Assembly: GCF_028583425.1 (NCBI RefSeq)
Contig: NC_072790.1
Location: forward strand, 62,768,052-62,832,051
Length of the DNA stretch: 64,000 nucleotides
Direction: 5' to 3'
Source of the DNA: Eublepharis macularius
Taxonomy: Eukaryota > Chordata > Lepidosauria > Squamata > Eublepharidae
The position numbers and the translations under genes were made by a program. The notes beneath the pieces were generated by a model. The model saw only the letters and a list, made by a program, of their open reading frames with translations. It searched no databases and was not told the origin of the DNA. Positions 59,601-64,000 of this stretch are shown piece after piece; position 1 is the first letter of the stretch; each line of letters begins with the position of its first letter.

Positions 59601-60718
59601 GGTGATACTCTTTTGTTCTTTCGTTCTTTTTGCTTCAAAGGGTCACATGTGTGGACCAGTAGAGGCAGTCACCGAAATTTACTGTTAAAAGCATTGTTGG
59701 AACAGGCAAGATCTGCAGCAGTTAGGAAAATCCCAGAGAAACTGCCATGCTTTATCAAGTACAGTGGGCTCCCCCACCACAATAGGGGGGAAATCTGTCC
59801 ATTTCACTGCTTTGTTTTTAAAATATTTGCAGCATGGAGATACGTGCTGGGATGGACTAGATAGGATGATACCCGGTCGTGCAATAGTACACTGGCAGAA
59901 AGAAGGGGGATACACTGTCACCTCAGTCCTGAAAACACGGCAGCACATTTGTGATGGAAATTTTTTAAAATGTCTCCTAGATAAATCAGCATGGGGTGGG
60001 GACAGATGATGCAACAGTAAAATGGAAATACAAAGCATGGGGTGAAAATTGTCTGGATGCTTGTGAATAAATGAGAAAGCACATGACGCCAAAACCAGAG
60101 AAATGTCAAGATAAATATTGGTACAATTGAAGGTTGATGCTCAGATTTAGGCTGCAACACTTTCCTGGAAGTAAGACCTACTTAACTGATATACTTCTGA
60201 GTAGACAGCCTTAAAATTTCCTTCTTAGTGATCCATTTTGGCTAAAAATTTGGTACTACTTCCCTCTTTTGGTTTTAGTGTTACCTCATTCTTATAAACA
60301 TTTAGTGTCAAAGCAAATATAACACCGAAGAGCCATGATCAGAATCTCTTCCTTGTTTAAAAAAAAAAATCAAATTCAGGTTCAATTAGATTGATTTTTC
60401 TCAGTCTTTCAGTGTTTGACTTTGATGTGTTCTCTGCATAGGGTTGCACTATGCATCACCCCTCAGCCCTGCATATATACCTGTATGTTTTTATTACACC
60501 TTTGGGGGTGTGATTTAGATATGGGGGAAAGGACAGAGGAAAGAGTTGATACCACCCCACGACTTTGGTTGTTATTCAGGTGACACAGGCACACGGTGAC
60601 CGCTTTTAACCCCTGGAATGCCTGATCCCCTCCCCTCCTCTATCCCATTTAGTTCTGCAAACTTACCTTTTAACAAGTTTTCATACTGCTCTCTTGTTTC
60701 TAAAAATTCTTCTTCAAA
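50485..60718 (-). CDS. GSTA copy D, alpha-class glutathione S-transferase, exons 3-7
   Basis: Cytosolic alpha-class GST; five coding exons join in frame: 60667-60718, 57064-57196, 55332-55473, 54446-54577 and 50485-50610. All borders are GT-AG. Exon 2 (residues 1-29, with the start and catalytic Tyr) is not found up to 64000 and probably lies beyond. The glutathione segment [17 protein letters not shown] with VQTRAIL is canonical. Exon 6 has [12 protein letters not shown], like copy C. The C-terminus reads [20 protein letters not shown]. No stop or frameshift was seen in 194 codons. The PPPD tail and WAD motif group it with C rather than A/B. It is a likely functional gene of unassigned ortholog. 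Confidence 0.94.
51305..53219 (-). mobile_element. L2-clade LINE, 5'-truncated, long RT frame
   Basis: The minus strand carries reverse transcriptase in two frames offset by one base near 52850: an upstream piece (53210-52845, [20 protein letters not shown]) and a 429-codon piece (52852-51563) with [51 protein letters not shown] and YADDTQLY (the catalytic YADD). The C-terminal part has the conserved [20 protein letters not shown] block. The 3' end reads 'gggagggcggaatataaat' and finishes in an (ATTTA)n-like tail at 51309-51343. ORF1 and the endonuclease are absent. Confidence 0.9.
53513..54081. mobile_element. Non-autonomous hAT-like transposon, 569 bp (copy D intron 6)
   Basis: The ends TAGGGGTGTGCA/TGCACACCCCTA are inverted, with a perfect 8-bp duplication CTTCGAAC (53505-53512, 54082-54089). 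The interior is GC-rich and includes 'aaactatcagctggcaggtgg', also found in reverse at 1417-1470 in the hAT element of copy A. Confidence 0.88.
54446..54577 (-). CDS. GSTA copy D coding exon 6
   Basis: This 132-bp exon encodes [20 protein letters not shown] through QFPSLQ, with donor gtaaaa and acceptor catag. Confidence 0.95.
55332..55473 (-). CDS. GSTA copy D coding exon 5
   Basis: This 142-bp exon encodes [20 protein letters not shown] through RYFPVYEK, with donor gtatgt and acceptor tatccag. Confidence 0.95.
55915..55932. repeat. (TC)n microsatellite
   Basis: An uninterrupted CT dinucleotide run. Confidence 0.85.
56575..56663 (+). mobile_element. CR1 LINE 3' terminal fragment
   Basis: 'gggttggactagatggtctg' then 'ccccttccaactctatgatt' and a repeated 'ctatgatt' octamer tail are diagnostic of the CR1 3' end. 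Confidence 0.92.
57064..57196 (-). CDS. GSTA copy D coding exon 4
   Basis: This 133-bp exon encodes [18 protein letters not shown] and [19 protein letters not shown]. The donor is gtactg and the acceptor caacag. Confidence 0.95.
57297..57588 (-). repeat. tRNA-derived SINE (copy D intron 3)
   Basis: The minus strand begins 'gccctgtggcacagagtggt' (A-box region), followed by 'gagttcgatcc' (B box), then 'cttccatccttccgaggttg' and 'aaatgagtacccag' to the 3' end. It is inserted in a different repeat; see the flanking 15-bp motif at 57253, 57589 and 57790. Confidence 0.82.
57604..57789. repeat. Palindromic repeat with inverted arms of about 60 bp
   Basis: The left arm 'ggatttgagtccagtagtac..cagagtgt' pairs with the right arm 'acactctgaaaatcttgttgg..actcaaatcctgcc'. 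Both sides carry tctccctagacctag (57589-57603, 57790-57804), which looks like a target duplication. Confidence 0.7.
59040..59125 (+). mobile_element. LINE/SINE 3' tail
   Basis: 'taatccgccttgagtcccag' then 'gagaaagatggattataaat' and an (AAC)n/(AATA)n tail resemble the shared L2/CORE-SINE 3' end. Confidence 0.6.
60667..60718 (-). CDS. GSTA copy D coding exon 3
   Basis: This 52-bp exon encodes [17 protein letters not shown], with acceptor cttcag and donor gtaagt. Confidence 0.93.
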
Positions 60719-61079
60719 CTGAAGAGGAAGAGAAATTATGTATGCCTGTTATAAACAAGAGTCCATTTATCAAAAAAGAAAAAATATATATACAGTGAGA
60801 CCATAGAACAGAAGGTGTGTCTCTGTACTATGCAAGGCACAAAAGCATTGTTCTATGTCAGGAATGTTGACAAGGTAAATATATCCGATTGCTCTGGAGC
60901 TTTACATTCATGAGGTGGGTGAAGAATAGTACCTGCTGGGCGGACTTTTTTTTCTGTGCCCTGAAACCTCCAAAGTTATTTTGCTCTTATTTTAAGAAAC
61001 TAATAAATAGGTAAATTATTATTACTATTATTTGAATAATTTGGTTTTTAAAATATGGTATTAAAAATAAGTAAATATT

Positions 61080-61287
61080 CCAAGATGGGTAGCCGTGTTT
61101 GTCTGTAACAGCAGAAAAGAGCAAGAGTCTAGTATCACCTATAAGACTAACAAAATTTGTGATAAGGTATGAGCTTTCATGTACAGCTCACTTCTTCAGA
61201 TACAGCTGTGACTCACGAAAGCTCATACCATACCACAAATTTTGTTAGTCTTATAGGTGCAACTAGATTCTTGCTCTTTTCTACAGC
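61080..61287. repeat. Palindromic repeat, about 208 bp
   Basis: The left arm 'agaaaagagcaagagtctag..gactaacaaaatttgtgat' pairs with the right arm 'caaattttgttagtc..ctagattcttgctcttttct'. TAAATATT flanks both sides (61072-61079, 61288-61295). It is the same general family as 57604-57789. Confidence 0.72.
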
Positions 61288-61295
61288 TAAATATT

Positions 61296-62213
61296 AACAG
61301 ACTGATAGATTGTTCCCCAGAGAGGTGGCAAAGAAATGCAGTAATAAATACATTTATGTCTTAGTTTGTCTTAGTTGTTATATGGATTGCCTCAAGTGGC
61401 ACATAATGTCATGTCTGTACCCATCCATGCCATTATTTTCAGCTGATTTATTACTATGAACCATTGTTCTATGCTGTGCCTTGATATCATAGTGCTAATG
61501 CCATCTTGCCTTGCATTCACAGGCCTGCTGTATCCAAAGTGTCTCTGTGTCTCTGACCTTGTAAACCTGCTAGTTCTCAGGGGGAAGAAGAATAACCATG
61601 TTTCATTCTTAATCTATTGCCTCTCTTCTGTCTAGACAAAGCATGTAAACTATTTAGGGAGTTCTCAGGACCGCTTTGCGCCAAAAGTTATGTTTTCCTA
61701 TTGGGAAGGTGGAGGATGCTTGGGACCTATATGAACAATAGTTTTCACAGATTTTACCATTCCTGTCAACTTCTGATCAACCTGTGGACATATCTATGAA
61801 CATGATTTGATTCCTGAATAAAGCCTTTTCAACCAAGACCATGGAGTGCTTGCTGTGAGGGTACAGGGGACTATCTGTCATAGCCTGTCATCCATAGAAC
61901 TGACACATAGTTTTATACTATGCTGCCAGTGTTCAGTTCAGTGTGCTTATGTACGTCTCTCACTCTCTGTGAGCTGCATGGTAGATCATGCAACTCACCT
62001 AACAATGGAGGCAGAAGATATTCATGTTACTGGAGCCGGATGCTATCTGATCTATGCAAGTATAAACTGTAAAAAGTGAAGAATTTGTATGCTGTCCATT
62101 GTTCCTGGTCTCAGGTTACAAAGGGGGCATAGAATAGAGTGAGAGAAATAGAGAGGAAGATACACTGTACTGCTCTATCTGATGCTATCCCTTTGATGTG
62201 TGCTCTCAGGGAA
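61296..62213. other. No gene seen upstream of copy D exon 3
   Basis: No GSTA exon 2 signature ([17 protein letters not shown]) was found on the minus strand here or further to 64000. Confidence 0.6.
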
Positions 62214-62240
62214 CTTCCTTCCTTCCTTCCTTCCTCCTCC
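62214..62240. repeat. (TTCC)n microsatellite
   Basis: A run of about six TTCC units followed by CTCCTCC. Confidence 0.88.
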
Positions 62241-63379
62241 TTCATCTCCCTCACTTACACATGCACTCTCTCTCCATTGTGCTGTCATGGAGGACACAAG
62301 GCTTGCTCCCTGTATCCACCAGCATTCTGGCTTGGATAGATTAGACTAGACTCTATCTTTCGTCTATCCTATCCCTAGTGGAGCTCCTAAATAAAAAGAC
62401 TCTTATTTTCGTTACTGAAGTAAGTGGACTCTGTGTGAGTTTATTGCCTCATCAGCAGGCCCACACAAAAATGCTTTGCTGTGCTTACTGAACTGCTCTA
62501 CTCTACTTAACTGTATTTACTTACTTATCCTGCGCTGCTTACATAAACCAAACCTTAATTGTATAAAATGTGTTTAGCGTGTGTATGTGTGCACATTTAT
62601 GCACACATTTCTTGAATAAAATCAGAAAAAGAGATTCCAGATATATGTGTGTGTGAATAATATCTTCTGCTTTTAGCAGAAAGTTAGAATTCCTGCTATC
62701 ATGTAGAAACTTCAATCTGGAACTTTTTGAATCTATTTCATTTTAATCCTACCCTTCCGGATAACTAAGGTGGGACTAGAGAAGGAGGGGGTGAAAATGA
62801 CCATCCACTTGTAGCCTTTGGCTTGGGGCAGCTCAAAACTACAGCTGGTTCTGGAGTGGGGAATGTTTCCTCCTCAGCGCTGAGTAATCATTCCCCAGAG
62901 CCCCATCTCTGGGATGAGACAGAAGAATTCCAGTTCAGACAGTGTGACTTCCAGATGGACCCAAGGTCTGACTTCTCTCTTTAGAAGTTAAATATTAAAA
63001 AGTGGGACCATATTAGACAGAACATGACATTCTCTTGAATTAGGAGAGCCCTGTTCTTGCCTTTGTCTTCACCTTGGCTTTTTAAATAGTAAGAATATTG
63101 CACTGGAAAGAACGCATATGACCACGGATATTGTTGTGAGGTTAAAAAAAACGGGCCAAGACAAATAGGACTTAGGAAGACATGTGCATTCATCCACTAG
63201 TTCTTCTCAAAACTGAGGAGTGGGTGGGTCACAGACTTATCTTTTAAAAGCCAAAATGGAGCATGTTGGTGAGAGGAGCTAAATCCAGCTTCATCCCCTA
63301 TTTAATTTCACTGTCTTTGTTGCTGTTCAGACTTTTCTTCCAGCTCAGCTCTCTTTTGATATTGAAACCAAGAAGAACT

Positions 63380-63765
63380 AGGGTTTTCCAGCAACTGGCA
63401 GGTGTTGGAAGTGGGGGCACCAGTAACTTACCAATTTGTGCACATGCTGTGCTGCACCACATGATTATGTCACTTCTGGTATGACCCAGAAGCAACAACA
63501 TCAGGCCAGGGCTTATTCTCTAAACCTTGTCCCAAAACATAGCATTTTGAGCCAAGATTTAGAGAATTGACCTTGATGTGGTGCCATTACTTCTGGGTCA
63601 CACCAGAAGTGATGTCATCATTGGTTGAGGATGCAGGCACATTCACACCCATTTCACCAGCCTGCTTCCTGGCCTGCCTCTTCCTGTGGAACAACTGGTG
63701 ACTGGTGGGCAAAGGCAGAAATCACTGGGAATTTGCCCACTATTGGTGGGCATCTGGCAACCCAG
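63380..63765. mobile_element. Decayed inverted-repeat DNA transposon
   Basis: This starts 'agggttttccagcaactggc' and ends 'gcatctggcaaccc', recalling the AGGGTTGCCA ends of 19833-20192. The central palindrome 'acttctggtatgaccc..gggtcacaccagaagt' supports an inverted-repeat element. Confidence 0.5.
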
Positions 63766-64000
63766 AGAAAGCACTGAAAGCAAAGAGGCAGCAGGGTTTA
63801 GCTCCCTTCACACACATTCTTTAGATGTGAATACCAGTATGCATACATAAATGCATACGTCTAATTTGACCCTGAGTTCTCCCTCTGCCTAGAAATAGAA
63901 AAGACACAATAACATAGGCATTACAGTGGCCATCTCTGGGTTGGGAAATTCCTGGAGATCTGGGGATGGGGCTTGACTAAGGAGGAGTTTGGGGAGTGGA

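Noticed and set aside
61850-62470. Possible LTR with AATAAA near 62388
   Set aside because: There is a poly(A)-like signal followed by a T-rich stretch, but neither inverted TG...CA ends nor a target duplication could be fixed.
60719-64000. Search for exon 2 of copy D
   Set aside because: No minus-strand sequence encoding the conserved opening with Tyr9 and GRGRME was found, so the first coding exon is taken to lie beyond the window.
1-64000. Whole retroviral, Polinton or other capsid-bearing element
   Set aside because: Only one clear solo LTR and a few weak LTR candidates are present; no gag, pol, envelope, capsid or integrase-like reading frame was recognised.

Overview
This window looks like nuclear DNA from a squamate reptile, probably a lizard. 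It carries interrupted vertebrate genes with GT-AG introns, and a repeat mix typical of squamates: a BovB/RTE LINE, an L2-clade LINE with a short A/T-rich microsatellite tail, a CR1 tail, Penelope-like GIY-YIG sequence, CORE-type and 5S-rRNA-derived SINEs, many short inverted-repeat DNA transposons, and an L1-type ORF1. Species cannot be fixed from the sequence alone.

The only host genes I can support are alpha-class glutathione S-transferases (GSTA), all on the minus strand and so transcribed right to left. From left to right: copy A (1-4912; exons 2, 3, 4 and the first 13 bases of exon 5, the rest lies off the left edge); an unattached terminal exon 7 (8829-8951); copy B (13083-21278; all six coding exons, 221 aa); copy C (23823-36140; all six coding exons, 223 aa, GSTA4-like in its C-terminus); and copy D (50485-60718; exons 3-7, exon 2 apparently beyond the right edge). 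The exon sizes (87, 52, 133, 142, 132, 120-126 bp) and splice phases are the standard GSTA pattern and no coding exon seen is broken. The encoded enzymes are cytosolic dimers that conjugate glutathione to electrophiles and lipid peroxidation products. The array is a detoxification cluster grown by tandem duplication.

Copies A and B are recent tandem duplicates. Introns and 5' flank align between about 1-5175 plus 9165-10385 (A) and 16.7-21.55 kb plus 22.05-23.25 kb (B). A block of about 4 kb that includes the extra exon 7 sits in the A flank only. Paralog-specific insertions (a hAT-like element in A, a solo LTR in B) have visible empty sites in the partner copy and order events after the duplication. 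C and D resemble each other more than they resemble A/B.

Introns and the 14-kb gap between C and D (36.2-50.5 kb) are filled with repeats, several nested with readable target-site duplications: an ORF1-only, HAL1-like L1 inside a MITE; a 989-bp hAT-like element inside a MITE; a MITE inside a MITE; a MITE inside BovB; a MITE inside a 5S-derived SINE; and a minisatellite of about 51-bp units with a 918-bp higher-order period (46.1-47.8 kb).

The most notable points are the spare, intact exon 7 downstream of copy B (a possible alternative C-terminus), a roughly 86-bp micro-inversion separating the two exon-7 flanks, and the near-intact L1 element that has ORF1 and a 3' tail but no ORF2.
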